A DNA stretch of 51,893 nt from Acrasis kona (Eukaryota; Heterolobosea; Eutetramitea; Acrasida; Acrasidae), in contig JAOPGA020000562.1 of the NCBI GenBank assembly GCA_026419775.2, forward strand, positions 1 to 51,893. Direction: 5' to 3'. A model generated the notes under the pieces. That model was not told the DNA's origin. It made no database searches and saw only the letters and a program-made list of their open reading frames with translations. Position 1 is the first letter of the stretch, and each line of letters opens with the position of its first letter. Below, in pieces: positions 1 to 9,849 of this stretch. The position numbers and the translations under genes are program-made.

Positions 1-1
1 A

Positions 2-2456
2 AAAAATCTGAGAGAACTTATAAAATGTTTATGGAATACAAAAAATATACCTCAACGAACGTATAAGGAGACAAAACCGATTTTCTCGAGAGTAATATTT
101 ATGGTCATTGACGCGATGAGAGCAGATTTAATGTTCAACAGCGGAGGCATGCCATTCACACTTTCTCACACCTTCGAATCAAAGAACTCGTTTATCGGAC
201 ACGCACATCCACCAACCGTGACGCTACCGAGATTACGCTCCTTGATGTCAGGTTCGATGCCTGTGTTCTTGGATGTACTCAACAACCTAATACCCTCTGA
301 TTATGACGAATTACAATCCTCATCAACAAACGAGGACTCAATTCTTCATAAAATGAGAGACATGAATAAAACTGTTACTTTGTTTGGTGATGAAACCTGG
401 ATGAGGTTATACTCTAGTTTTGGTCCACGCTCATTCTCTTCCAACAGTGATCCAGTAACTTCTTTTTTTGTAACAGATACTGTTCAAGTTGACATTAATG
501 TTACCAGACATCTCGATGAAATTTCTCGTCAAGATTTTGGTTTTTTAGCTCTACATTACCTCGGACTTGACCACTTGGGCCACGTAGGTGCTGGTCAAGA
601 TATGATCAAAAATAAATTATTAGAAATGGATAATGTTGTCAAGACATTATGGGAATTTGTTGATAGTAATCAAGACACTGTAATTGTATTATGTAGCGAC
701 CATGGTATGACGGATAGTGGTAATCATGGTGGAGCAAGTAATGCGGAGACAAAGACTTTTATGACTTTTCTCAATCCTAAATTCTCTAAATTTTATTCTG
801 ATTTTGAACACTCTAATAGCGTAGAACAGGTTAACCAAATAGATCTTGTTCCCACTCTATCCACTCTGTTAGGAATTCCAATCCCTAGACACAATATTGG
901 TAAACTGATTGTTAATGCCTTTGAACCTTTTGGGCAAGATATTGTTATTCAGGGACTTTCGAAAAATTCCGATCAGCTCTTGAATGTTTATCTGTGTGGT
1001 ATGACTGAGAGTGATGTCCAATCTCTTTCTGATTCATATTTTGAACTTTACAAAATTGCTGTTAACTGCCATTATGACTACCAAAACGAAAAAAAGCAAT
1101 GTAGCAACTCAAACCAAGTCATTGAGCGCTACCAAGAATTTTTATCAGAACTAAGCAAGCACATGGTTCGTCAAACTACAGACTATAACTTGCAAGGCCT
1201 TTACATATCAGTCGCAGTCATTTTATTTTCTGCCATCATATTACTCTTCCTAACAATTCAAAAGATCGGTTTTGGCAATAATCACTTTATTCAATATTTG
1301 TTGTATGCATTACTTGTTCTGCACTTGCTTAGTTTAACAGGAAGCAGTTTAATAGAAGAAGAACATCAATTTTGGTTTTATTCATCAAATACAATTTGTT
1401 TGTTGTTAATGTTTTATCAATACACAACAGGTGGTAGCTACCTACCACTAATTGGTGTGGCACTAGCATCCAGAGCATTACGCTCATGGAATATTAGTGG
1501 TATAAAATGGAACGAAGTAATACAAGAGAGACAAAAAGCAGGATTGCCATTAGATTGGACCTGGCTTACAATAAGTGGCATTCTATCAGAAAATGAGCAT
1601 ATAGCTTTTATGATTGCTCGTCTAAGTGTTGCTTTGGTGTTTATAATTAGTATTCTAAATTTAAGACTTGTCAAAAACTATACTTCTTCACAACGCCTTG
1701 TGCATGCACTCTTATCTTTAACTTCTCTTATTGTGGTTGTTTTGTATAAATTTTATGGACCATCGCTCTGGTGGCCAATAAGTTCTATTCACATACTTTA
1801 TGGATTCCATCTCGCACAGTTGGTTCTTGTCTTGATTCCTAATGGCGAATCAACTTCATACAAACTGTGTAGGCTCATGTCCATATGTACCAGTATGTGG
1901 TTGTTATTAGAGAGAATTACAAACTTTGGTGCCATCAGTCTCATTGCGTTGCAATCTCACATTATTATCAAAACACATATCAATAGTGACAAGTCATTAA
2001 ATGAAACTGGTTGGTGGATCATATGCCACTTTTTTGGCATGTCGTCCTACTATGCAATGGGAAGATCTATATCAATTGCTGCAGTTGATTTCGGAGGTGC
2101 TTATCAAGGCTTACAAGATTATCAACCAAACCTATTGATTGTATTAATTTTCCTTCTGCAATATAATGCCTCAGATCTTATTCTTTTTGTCATCCGTAAT
2201 GATTTCTGTAAACACAATACACAATGACACACAAACAAACTGGGTTGTGCGTTATTTGTACGTGCTATTCGGTCTGCTTAGATCGCCCAGGGTGTTATTA
2301 GGAAGTGGAATGCTGTTAGCAATGAAGGACCATTTATTTATATGGAGTGTATTTTGTCCCAAGTTCTTGTATGAGCTGGTTGACACATCATTCTCTCTTT
2401 TCGTGTGCTCTGCTCTGGTTATTGGATCTATATTAATGTACACAAAAAGCAAATGA
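2..2456 (+). CDS. PIGG: GPI ethanolamine-phosphate transferase 2 (PIG-G/GPI7 type), 5' end missing
   Basis: The reading frame is open to the left edge, so the N-terminus lies outside the window. The visible part begins just before the alkaline-phosphatase-like catalytic domain: VIDAMRADL near base 104, a GDETW motif, HYLGLDHLGH and SDHGMTDSGNHGG, which carry the expected metal-binding Asp and His residues. A long multi-pass membrane region follows. The family adds an ethanolamine-phosphate side branch to the second mannose of GPI anchors in the ER. The main frame stops at 2227, but the conserved C-terminal block (DHLFIWSVFCPKFLYE) lies in another frame. A GT-AG intron at about 2196-2301 joins them in frame as FVIR-SGMLLA; it is long for this window, so the exact boundaries are uncertain. 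Stop at 2454-2456, eight bases from the stop of the convergent Rab gene. Confidence 0.85.
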
Positions 2457-2470
2457 ATAAACATTTATTG
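2455..2470. terminator. Overlapping convergent polyadenylation signals
   Basis: The + strand has AATAAA at 2457-2462, immediately after the PIG-G stop codon. The - strand has AATAAA at about 2464-2469, overlapping the Rab stop codon (read CAATAAATG). The two signals sit back to back in a near-palindromic 14-base element, so both transcripts must end inside or across each other's 3' end. Signal identity is inferred from the consensus. Confidence 0.5.
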
Positions 2471-3308
2471 ACAACATTTTTTATTATTCGGTAAAGGTGT
2501 CTCCTCTGTTTTCTTTTCATCATGAATTGTAACAATAGTGGTTCCCTTCTCCGCAGAAGGATTGATGAATGCAGAGTCGCGACGGTAAAAAGTTCTGGGA
2601 CTCGAATCACCCTTTGTAGGAACCCTGCCTTTCGAGGTGTTGTCAGTTATTCGACCCAATACTTCGATAAACGCTTGTTCGACATTTATGGAATCTTTAG
2701 CCGAAGCTTCTATGAATAAAAGTTTCTCCTGCTTTGCGAATTCGACACCTTCGCGTGTTTCTACTTCTCTGTTGGATGTCAAATCGCATTTGTTTCCAAC
2801 TAAAATTACAACTGCATCAACGTCCGCATACCTAAAAAAAGTTAGTTACTGTGGTGAATGCACTTACTTTCTGAACTCCGCTAACCATTCTCTTGCTGAT
2901 TCTAGACTGTGTCTGTTAGTAACATCGTATACTAGCACAGCTCCTTTTGCTCCTCTAAAATAGGATATGGCCAGACTTTTGAACCGCTCCTACAATATAA
3001 GTCAATTTGAAGAGAATTTTCGCATTACTTGTCCCGCTGTGTCCCACTACAAATTTATACAAAACTGAATGCACGAACATACGATTTGTGATTGACAGAT
3101 TTCCCCTGTTGGTAAAGTTATTGTCTTCGTTGTCATCTCCATGCCCAAAGTTGATTTATTATCAATATGGAATTCATCGCGAGCGAATCTGGTGAGAAGG
3201 TTACTCTAAGCTAATGACATTCTCCTCAATTAAATTACAAACCTTACCGACTCCACTTTCTCCAATCATGATGATCCGTACCATAATGTGAGGACTGCCC
3301 AGAGACAT
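2465..3308 (-). CDS. Rab11-like small GTPase, five exons
   Basis: Exons on the minus strand are 3243-3308, 3083-3205, 3029-3046, 2868-2989 and 2465-2831, joined by GT-AG introns of 36-39 bases to give 231 residues. All GTPase motifs are intact: P-loop GESGVGKS (residues 16-23), switch I STLGMEM, WDTAGQE, NKCD and ASAKD. The C-terminus ends in CCQ, a double cysteine expected to be geranylgeranylated for membrane attachment, followed by one extra residue. KSNLLTRFARDEF and the switch sequences look most like the Rab11/Rab2 group, which works in recycling and secretory traffic. The third exon is only 18 bases and encodes exactly WDTAGQ. An acidic/basic linker of about 60 residues precedes the prenylation site. 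The start at 3308 gives a short N-terminus before the P-loop, typical of Rabs. Confidence 0.9.
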
Positions 3309-3757
3309 CTTGGTTACAAAAAAATAGACAACTAAATATGAGCGAATTCGGTCAGATTTTCTGAAATGACCAATTTACTTATTAGACTCATCTTATGGTT
3401 GTGAGCATTACGTTCAGAACACGAGGCAACCCTCACGTTCAACTGCCAAAAATCATCCCAACTAGTCCGTTCCGAAGTTGGTTGGATTCGTTTTGGTTAC
3501 AGCATATCAAATTGCTTTATTAAATTGTTTTTTTGAGCCACCACTTTTCGCACTCAGATTCTTTCTTGATCTGGGACTTGACATAACGAGATACTGGGAG
3601 GTTCATGTTTGTGTTTTAACGACACATTATTCCAGTCGTTAGCAGTTGTCGTTAGTTCGCTGCATTCATCTTCGCTGACATTCATGTTTTTAGTAGCTTA
3701 TTATACACTCTGACACATTAATATTTGTTGTAACTTTACAAATATAACGGTTAGTTG
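3309..3757. promoter_or_regulatory. Divergent intergenic region between Rab and FHA genes
   Basis: About 450 bases separate the two divergent start codons, so promoters for both genes must lie here. The stretch is A+T-rich with no convincing open frame, RNA gene or repeat. No specific promoter element can be named. Confidence 0.35.
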
Positions 3758-4844
3758 ATGCTTTGTCTGAAACACGAAGGTGTTAATTACCAACTCTCAA
3801 ACAATAGGTTCTTAATTGGTAGGGAGCGTTTATGTGACTTGAATATTTATGTAAGAAAAAAGTTACGTATAGCTTGAACTTTATAGCATCCCAGCATTAG
3901 TCAAAGACATGCTGTTATCGAGCGTGCTAAAACATTGGATAGCGAGAACCCTCTATATATTATAAAGGATCTTGGAAGCACAAATAATACATTTTTAAAC
4001 GGTGCTCCTCTTCAACCCTGGACTTTGACGAAGATCAGTATTGGAGATCAAGTAAAATTCGGCTGTTGCGAAGATATTTTTGCGTTTGATGTATACAATC
4101 AGGAGGCATCAAAAGAGATGGAACATGAGTACTTGAAAAAATATAGCGAATTTATAGATGATGAAAACTCATCTTCCTGTTGTAGCGTTGCCGAACACCC
4201 TGAACAGTTGTATGATAGCAAATATCTTTCCATGCTGCAGTCAATAGATTCTCGCTTAAAATCTCTTGAAGATTCAATGAACGCAACTCAGCAGCCTACT
4301 ACAGATCTCAACACATTAAGCGACAGCAATACTCAAACAGATCCCATTTATATCGAAGCCGCAAAACCTGGAGTTTATGAATGTTCTGTAGTCAAATCGG
4401 AGATTGAATATGTTTCCGATAAAATGGAATCTCTAAAAGTATCTATAAAACACTTAGAACACCAGAATTCTCAGCTCTTAGGCAAGCTTGACGAAAAGCA
4501 CTTGAATCTAAAGTGCTTTATTGAAGAGGAGAAAAGGATTCAAAGGGAGTTTGAAACAGCGGCAGCTGATCGACGACATAGAGCCCTGAAACAAGAGCTA
4601 ACATTGCTGAGAAGTAGGGACATATCCAATGCAAAATATTCTAAATATGCAAGCTGTAAGAACCTATCTCTTGGTTAATATTATTCTAATTATTCTTATA
4701 GGGGACTTCCTCGTCGGTGAGCCAAAAAAAAATATTACATATGACATAAACGCAAATGACTCTGATGATGACTTGGAAACCATAGAACTAAAGTGGGACA
4801 TGCAAAAAATCTATTACCTAACGGGACTAAAGTCTTACGATTGA
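3758..4844 (+). CDS. FHA domain protein with C-terminal coiled coil
   Basis: Three exons, 3758-3850, 3887-4655 and 4702-4844, are joined by GT-AG introns of 36 and 46 bases, giving 334 residues. Removing the first intron rebuilds a full FHA domain at the N-terminus: LIGRE (about residues 19-23), then SISQRHAVIE and DLGSTNNTFLNG. These are the Gly-Arg, Ser-x-x-His and Ser-x-Asn positions that bind phosphothreonine in this fold. The middle is acidic and Ser-rich. The region around residues 200-280 has the heptad pattern of a coiled coil (KMESL, KHLEHQNSQLLGKLDEK, and a run ending in TLLRSRD). The C-terminal exon is acidic (DSDDDLE). The protein probably reads phosphorylated partners and dimerises. 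It is not assigned to a named family. The start was chosen because it supplies the first FHA strand. Confidence 0.8.
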
Positions 4845-4964
4845 AGAGTAGATGTAACAGCAATCATAATGATTTTTCTGCTACAAAAGTATTACACTCA
4901 CGACAAGTATATTAAATTAAAGCATTTCAAAAACTAAACAATCTCATTTATACAGTTGCAAATA

Positions 4965-5354
4965 TCACTTCCAATTTGTCCTTAGTACTGGAGTTGTATT
5001 AGCTCTCTCAAATTTTGGTCTGCCAGTAGGTGTGGAACTCTCCTCTCCTAATGAAGAGTTCAGTGCTGAATTAATAGAGCTGTTAGTAACGCCATTATTT
5101 TGACTTTGTACTCTAACAAATGGTAACATTTGCTGAAATCTGCTCATAAGTGAGGATGTTGAAGGCTTCTCTTTCTCAGTAGGCTGTGAACTTGGCAGTG
5201 ATATGGTGAATGGATCTGGAAAAACGTAATATTCCATTATTTGGTTCAACTCCTGAACATCATAAGCATTTAATGAAATACTTCCGCTGTACTGTCTCCT
5301 ACTCTCATCACTGGTATCCACATGCGCAACAGCGTCCCTCCTACCATTGTACAT
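4965..5354 (-). CDS. Hypothetical 129-residue protein
   Basis: A single open frame converges on the FHA gene with about 120 bases between stops. It starts MYNGRRDAVAH. The middle has YDVQELNQIMEYYVFPDPF, which looks like a short structured segment. The rest is rich in Ser, Thr, Pro and Asn and probably disordered, ending RTNWK. There is no signal peptide or membrane segment, and I do not recognise the family. The frame is kept because its composition resembles a real protein, it fills the space between two genes, and no competing frame exists. Confidence 0.5.
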   Translation of the reverse strand: MYNGRRDAVAHVDTSDESRRQYSGSISLNAYDVQELNQIMEYYVFPDPFTISLPSSQPTEKEKPSTSSLMSRFQQMLPFVRVQSQNNGVTNSSINSALNSSLGEESSTPTGRPKFERANTTPVLRTNWK

Positions 5355-5630
5355 CTATACAATCTGTTTGTAGCTACTAATAAAGTGAAATAAATTGTTC
5401 AAAACATCTTGCGGAGTGGATCCCTCCCCATCCGGCAGTCAACCAGTACTAAGCGGAGACCGAGAGTTAAATATGTCCGTTCAAATTATAACGAACACTG
5501 TTGTACAATAGTGTGTATCATGCTAAAAATTAATTGTAATTCCTAGCTAACGATCATATTGTATAAATACATGTCTCCATCTGTTGTAGAAGTATCGGTT
5601 GCAAGTTAACTTTTACAAAACAAAAGGAAT

Positions 5631-6571
5631 ATGGAGATGACATTACCTCGAACCGTTCCTTCTGGTAATGTAAGAAAGGGACGCGGAATTATTAGACAAT
5701 ATATAAAGAAGCTCAAAAGAACTCCAGCGAGAACAAGATATATTGCTGTCGGTATAGTTTCGGCAGTTATCCTACTATACTTGTTTGTTTTCCGCTCTAG
5801 CGATACTCCGAATACCGCAACAAAACTTGGAGTACCTTCAGATGCGCCAGTATCAAAAATAATAAGCTCCGAAGTCAAAGAAAACCAAAACGCTCTTTTG
5901 GCGGTTGCCGATGATAAGGATAATCACTTCGACCCATTCAAAAACGTTCAAATCATTTCGTGGGAACCAAGAGTTTTCGTCTACAAAAACTTTTTGTCAT
6001 CCTCCGAGTGCCAATACCTTATTGATTGTGGAAAGGATCACTTGAGCAGATCTCAAGTTGTTGGACAGGATAAATCTGAAGTTGTAGAGGCGAGGTCCTC
6101 TTTTGGAGCATCTCTAACAAGAGAACAAACAAGGGCTATCGACCAACGTATATCTGCAGTTACTCATTTCCCAATTGAAGTAAGATTACAACGATTCTAT
6201 AATTAACCACAAACCAGAATGGTGAACATTTATACTTGCTAAGATATGGATCAGACCAAGAGTACAAACCTCACTATGATTGGTTTGCAGATGATTTGGG
6301 TAAAGAATGGAAGGACATGTTGGAAAGGAGTGGTCAAAGGTATGCCACCATGATCATTTACTTGTCGGATGTTGAAGAAGGAGGAGAAACTACTTTCCCA
6401 AACATTAACAAGGCCATCAAACCAGAAAAAGGAGATGCCTTGCTGTTCTATGACATGAAGCCTACATGTGAAGTAGATCACCTCACCCTACACGGAGGAG
6501 AAAAAGTCAAGAAAGGTGAAAAATGGATTGTAACAAAATGGATACATCAAAAGAAGTACACTGATGCATAA
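5631..6571 (+). CDS. Prolyl 4-hydroxylase-like 2-oxoglutarate/Fe(II) dioxygenase, membrane-anchored
   Basis: Two exons, 5631-6179 and 6218-6571, join across a 38-base GT-AG intron to give 300 residues; the join reads FPIE-NGEHLYLLRYG, restoring the conserved core strand. Residues 37-54 form one hydrophobic membrane anchor after a basic N-terminus, suggesting a type II protein of the ER or Golgi. The catalytic domain has Fe ligands His202 and Asp204 (HYDWF) and His275, with Lys285 (GEKW) to bind 2-oxoglutarate. A VEEGGETTFP segment is typical of the alpha-subunit P4H family. Such enzymes hydroxylate proline in secreted proteins. A substrate candidate in this window is the Pro-rich secreted protein at 12305, but that link is only suggestive. 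The stop is 13 bases from the convergent MUS81 stop. Confidence 0.9.
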
Positions 6572-6584
6572 AATGATTTTATTG

Positions 6585-8498
6585 TTAATTGTAATTGTCT
6601 TTTGTGTACATTTCATAAAGGTTTTTACTTGTTTCGCTTCCGAAATCTTCTTTTGCGACTTCGAAGTTGTACTGTATGGGTAGAGCAGCAAGTGCCATCT
6701 CTCCATCCTTCTTGAACATGTCGGCAAGTTGATTTGGTGTTTTACACACTTGAAGAACGCTCTCAGCGTGTCTTGTTGAAATGTCGTCAACGTGACATAA
6801 CATCCTACCAAATACATTGTCTTTTGTGTGATAATAATTCTTACCCAGACTACAACTAAACTCTTCGAAACAGATCATGTCATCTTGCTCTGATGTGAAT
6901 GCATGTGACTCTAGACCATCCTGTTCTAACATTGAATGTATGATTTTTGTCATTTGTTCAAGTAGCTCTATGGTGGCGTCTACTGTTGGTGTCTGTCTGA
7001 CAAAGAATCCATCTGAACTGATGAGACGTATGACTGCTTGTTCCATGTTTTGTTTGGGAAGTCTTCCTTGTTGTAGAGAAGAGCTACCCTCTATAACGTA
7101 CATTACATTGCAAATGCCACTTTCTCTCATCCTGTACCTCTGTTCCTTGTACCTTCCATCTACGATACTTGCGGCCAAGTCACCAACTGCTTTTCTTTCA
7201 ATGATGAAATCTAGTACAATCTCTTCTTGTGTTTTAATGTTCCTAGCAACCCATAACATGTCACCGAGGCACAGCTGACACCGTCTTGTGGTTACTTTTT
7301 TGGATATTCTATCATAAATGTATTCAAATTGACGATTGGCCTTCTCTCTTTGGTCTATAAGCAGAACAAGTTCGTGTGTAGGGGAAAACAATTGATGTGG
7401 ATTTATCTTTGTTTTCTTTGGGCTCATACATTTGAAGGAATTGAAATCTAGATAATTTGTTGGTATGACTTCTTCTTCATTGTCATTGTCGTCATCTATT
7501 AATTCGACAACCTTCCTCTTTTTATTTACAACTTTTTGAACACTACAAAATGGATTAACCATGTCACATAAACCTTTATTGTCATTTGGCGCTGTGGAAT
7601 CAGATATCCACGCGTACATTACATTTTCATTGGATGAGTCTACACTTTGAAACAAATGTTGGATTAATTCTTTTTGTACATTTTCAACACAAACTAAAAA
7701 ATTCACCCCCTTATCATTTATTTCAACACCAGCCTCGTCCTTGTGAGATACTTTAGCCTTGTTAGAATCAACATAATGTACATTACACACACATTCATTG
7801 TTTGTTGGAGAAGTAACTTTATCATCTTGTTTTTCAATTTTATCAACCTTACAAGTATCAGTTTGTTGACACGTCATCTCATTAGCATACAAATCGAGTT
7901 TTTCTGCAACATGGATTCCATCCGATGTAAGTGCAAATCTTGGTGGTTTTGTTCTTTTATGATGAATAACCAGCCTCTTCTTTATTAAGGTGCCCTTCAT
8001 ACAACTCCATCCACTGTAGGCAAGTCTCCCACCAGATGCAGTCATTGGAATATCAGACAATGATGACGCTTGTGACACTAGTTCTGTTTTGGTCATTTTG
8101 CCCTTGTAATATCCCTTAGAGTTGTTCAGATTCCTATAAAGTGCAACAAGTAATGCCCAAGCGGCAGAGCGAAATTGAGGTTTGTATTCTCTATTGTTTG
8201 TTACTTTTTTTGGTGATCTCTCTATTGATGGCTTTTTGAGCACCCCACACTTTAGAAGGTAGTCATCAATTTTCTGTGCTAATACAGGTCCAACACCATC
8301 AAGACTTCGAGCCTCGCTTCCTGATCGTATTGGAAGTGGGTACCGTTCTGCCGCACGAAGTGCTTTCGCACAAACAATGCGCTGTTTTTCGCGCTTTTTG
8401 TCCTTTGCAGTCTGTTCTAGTTTTTTAAGGCACGCTACTATATGGGGATTTATTTTGATTCCTACATTATCGTCATTTGCTGGTTCTTCACTTTTCAT
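6585..8498 (-). CDS. MUS81: MUS81 structure-specific endonuclease subunit
   Basis: Intronless, 637 residues. In order: an N-terminal helix-hairpin-helix region (residues about 20-85, LDGVGPVLAQKI), a winged-helix domain (about 105-195, ending RFALTSDG), a disordered linker of about 170 residues, and the XPF-type nuclease domain from about residue 375. The nuclease has LLIDQRE, GDMLWVA and the signature DFIIERKAVGDLAASI with ERK at 434-436 and Asp440, so the active site is intact. The C-terminal part carries the helix-hairpin-helix partner-binding region. MUS81 pairs with an EME-type partner to cut branched DNA at stalled forks and recombination intermediates in the nucleus. The linker has a basic cluster (KKRK, about 327-330) next to VVELIDDD, which resembles a nuclear signal beside a SUMO-interacting motif. 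Confidence 0.93.
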   Translation of the reverse strand: MKSEEPANDDNVGIKINPHIVACLKKLEQTAKDKKREKQRIVCAKALRAAERYPLPIRSGSEARSLDGVGPVLAQKIDDYLLKCGVLKKPSIERSPKKVTNNREYKPQFRSAAWALLVALYRNLNNSKGYYKGKMTKTELVSQASSLSDIPMTASGGRLAYSGWSCMKGTLIKKRLVIHHKRTKPPRFALTSDGIHVAEKLDLYANEMTCQQTDTCKVDKIEKQDDKVTSPTNNECVCNVHYVDSNKAKVSHKDEAGVEINDKGVNFLVCVENVQKELIQHLFQSVDSSNENVMYAWISDSTAPNDNKGLCDMVNPFCSVQKVVNKKRKVVELIDDDNDNEEEVIPTNYLDFNSFKCMSPKKTKINPHQLFSPTHELVLLIDQREKANRQFEYIYDRISKKVTTRRCQLCLGDMLWVARNIKTQEEIVLDFIIERKAVGDLAASIVDGRYKEQRYRMRESGICNVMYVIEGSSSLQQGRLPKQNMEQAVIRLISSDGFFVRQTPTVDATIELLEQMTKIIHSMLEQDGLESHAFTSEQDDMICFEEFSCSLGKNYYHTKDNVFGRMLCHVDDISTRHAESVLQVCKTPNQLADMFKKDGEMALAALPIQYNFEVAKEDFGSETSKNLYEMYTKDNYN

Positions 8499-8657
8499 TG
8501 TTGTTTGTGTTCATAACTTCAAGTATAAAATTGTAAAAAATTCTACCTGGACCGCGATCATAATATTTTTACTAGGTTTGCAATGTAGGCCTTCGAGATG
8601 CTACCCGAGTATACGAAATAAGTCTCTCAAGCCACAGGGTCCGTTATACAGTTACCG

Positions 8658-9049
8658 ATGAGCCCATATGAAACACCATTCAGCACTATACCACAAAGCA
8701 CTGATCGAGGGACACCGATTAAAATAAATTTATATAATTGTTTAGATTTTATTGATCCATTTCAATTGATGACTAAATGTATTTTCATACTGACAATATA
8801 ATCTTCCCATGTGGTGAATCCTCCCATACAATGAATTCTACTATGAACCCTCGTATGATAAATAAATCACAACTTGATGTAATTTGTGAAGATGCAGCAC
8901 AATGTGACATTTGGGATACAATTTACAACAAGGGTCGTCGTTTACTTTCGCTGAACGTGTCTCATTCACTTTCATTTCAAGGTGCTTTACTTTCAATGGA
9001 TAGAGTATATGTACTCAGAATAGTGAACGTAAACAAAGTGCTTCGATAG
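8658..9049 (+). CDS. Possible small gene, structure unresolved
   Basis: Two overlapping open frames have protein-like composition. One starts at 8658 (MSPYETPFSTIPQ) and stops after 47 codons. The other runs 8777-9049 in a different frame, with in-frame Met codons at 8777 and 8831, and contains DVICEDAAQCDIWDTIYNKG and ends NVNKVLR. They could be exons of one gene, but I found no GT-AG pair that joins the frames. The second frame alone would give 90 or 73 residues. No family is recognised. The divergent MUS81 gene lies upstream and the eL39 gene downstream on the same strand. Confidence 0.3.
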
Positions 9050-9281
9050 CATTCAATAAACATTGTCCTGTACATTGAAAAGTATTAGCTCTTTTATAAA
9101 TGCTCATTTGTGATATACCGTAGTATGAATGCATAACGATGTCTTGTTGAAAATGTCTAATCTCGCATTCTTACATACCGTCTTATTTCTTCATATAAAG
9201 TTATTTTGTAACTAGGCAACCAATCCTGGATGAATTTCACAGACTCAACCGAAAACAAAATTTTGTGAAAGAAAATAAACA

Positions 9282-9480
9282 ATGGGTGCCAATAAGACAT
9301 TGTCCATCAAGCTTCGCTACGCCAAGAAGATTCGTCAAAACAGACCCATCCCTTATTGGATTCGTTTTAGAACAGACAACAAGATTAGGTAATTATTCGA
9401 TAAAGATTTAACATGCTAACCACCCATGTAGATACAACGCCAAGAGAAGACACTGGAGAAGAACCAAGCTCAAGTTCTAA
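9282..9480 (+). CDS. RPL39: 60S ribosomal protein eL39
   Basis: Exons 9282-9388 and 9432-9480 are joined by a 43-base GT-AG intron (phase 2, with a GCTAAC branch-point-like sequence) to give the 51-residue length typical of eL39. The protein has [10 protein letters not shown], then [16 protein letters not shown] across the splice. The family lines the exit tunnel of the large ribosomal subunit. The short exons hide this gene from a long-ORF scan. Strong basic composition and near-complete family motif matches make the call firm. Confidence 0.97.
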
Positions 9481-9849
9481 ATTCGAAGATTAATATTGAT
9501 GTTTATAATATTGATAAAGTATCACATCTTGAAAATTATTTTTCTGTTCAACAATTACTTTAAATTACGACAATGAGAACACACACGTGCTAACACTATT
9601 TAGCATCTTTTCCGCTTTATATATTTTATTTGACCACAGGCTTATAGTTACTGCAATCAACGGTAAAGTAAGTTCCGAACACTTCTACATTTTAAACCCA
9701 AACCCATTTTTGGTTGTTTCAACAAGTCACGTTGTTGTCACCATTAAAGCATCTACAATGTTTGCGGTAGCACTCTGAACACATTAAAATGCTGAGAAGA
9801 AGGCACATGACAAACATTAGGTTAAAAAAAGCACTAAGAATACATTTTA
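9481..9849. other. Intergenic, nothing recognised
   Basis: About 370 bases lie between the eL39 stop and the stop of the convergent deaminase gene. One 63-codon frame at 9587-9778 has no family signal and a composition like chance. No RNA gene or repeat was seen. Confidence 0.4.

Noticed and set aside
9587-9778. 63-codon frame between eL39 and the deaminase gene
   Set aside because: No protein-like pattern or splice context; chance length in A+T-rich DNA.
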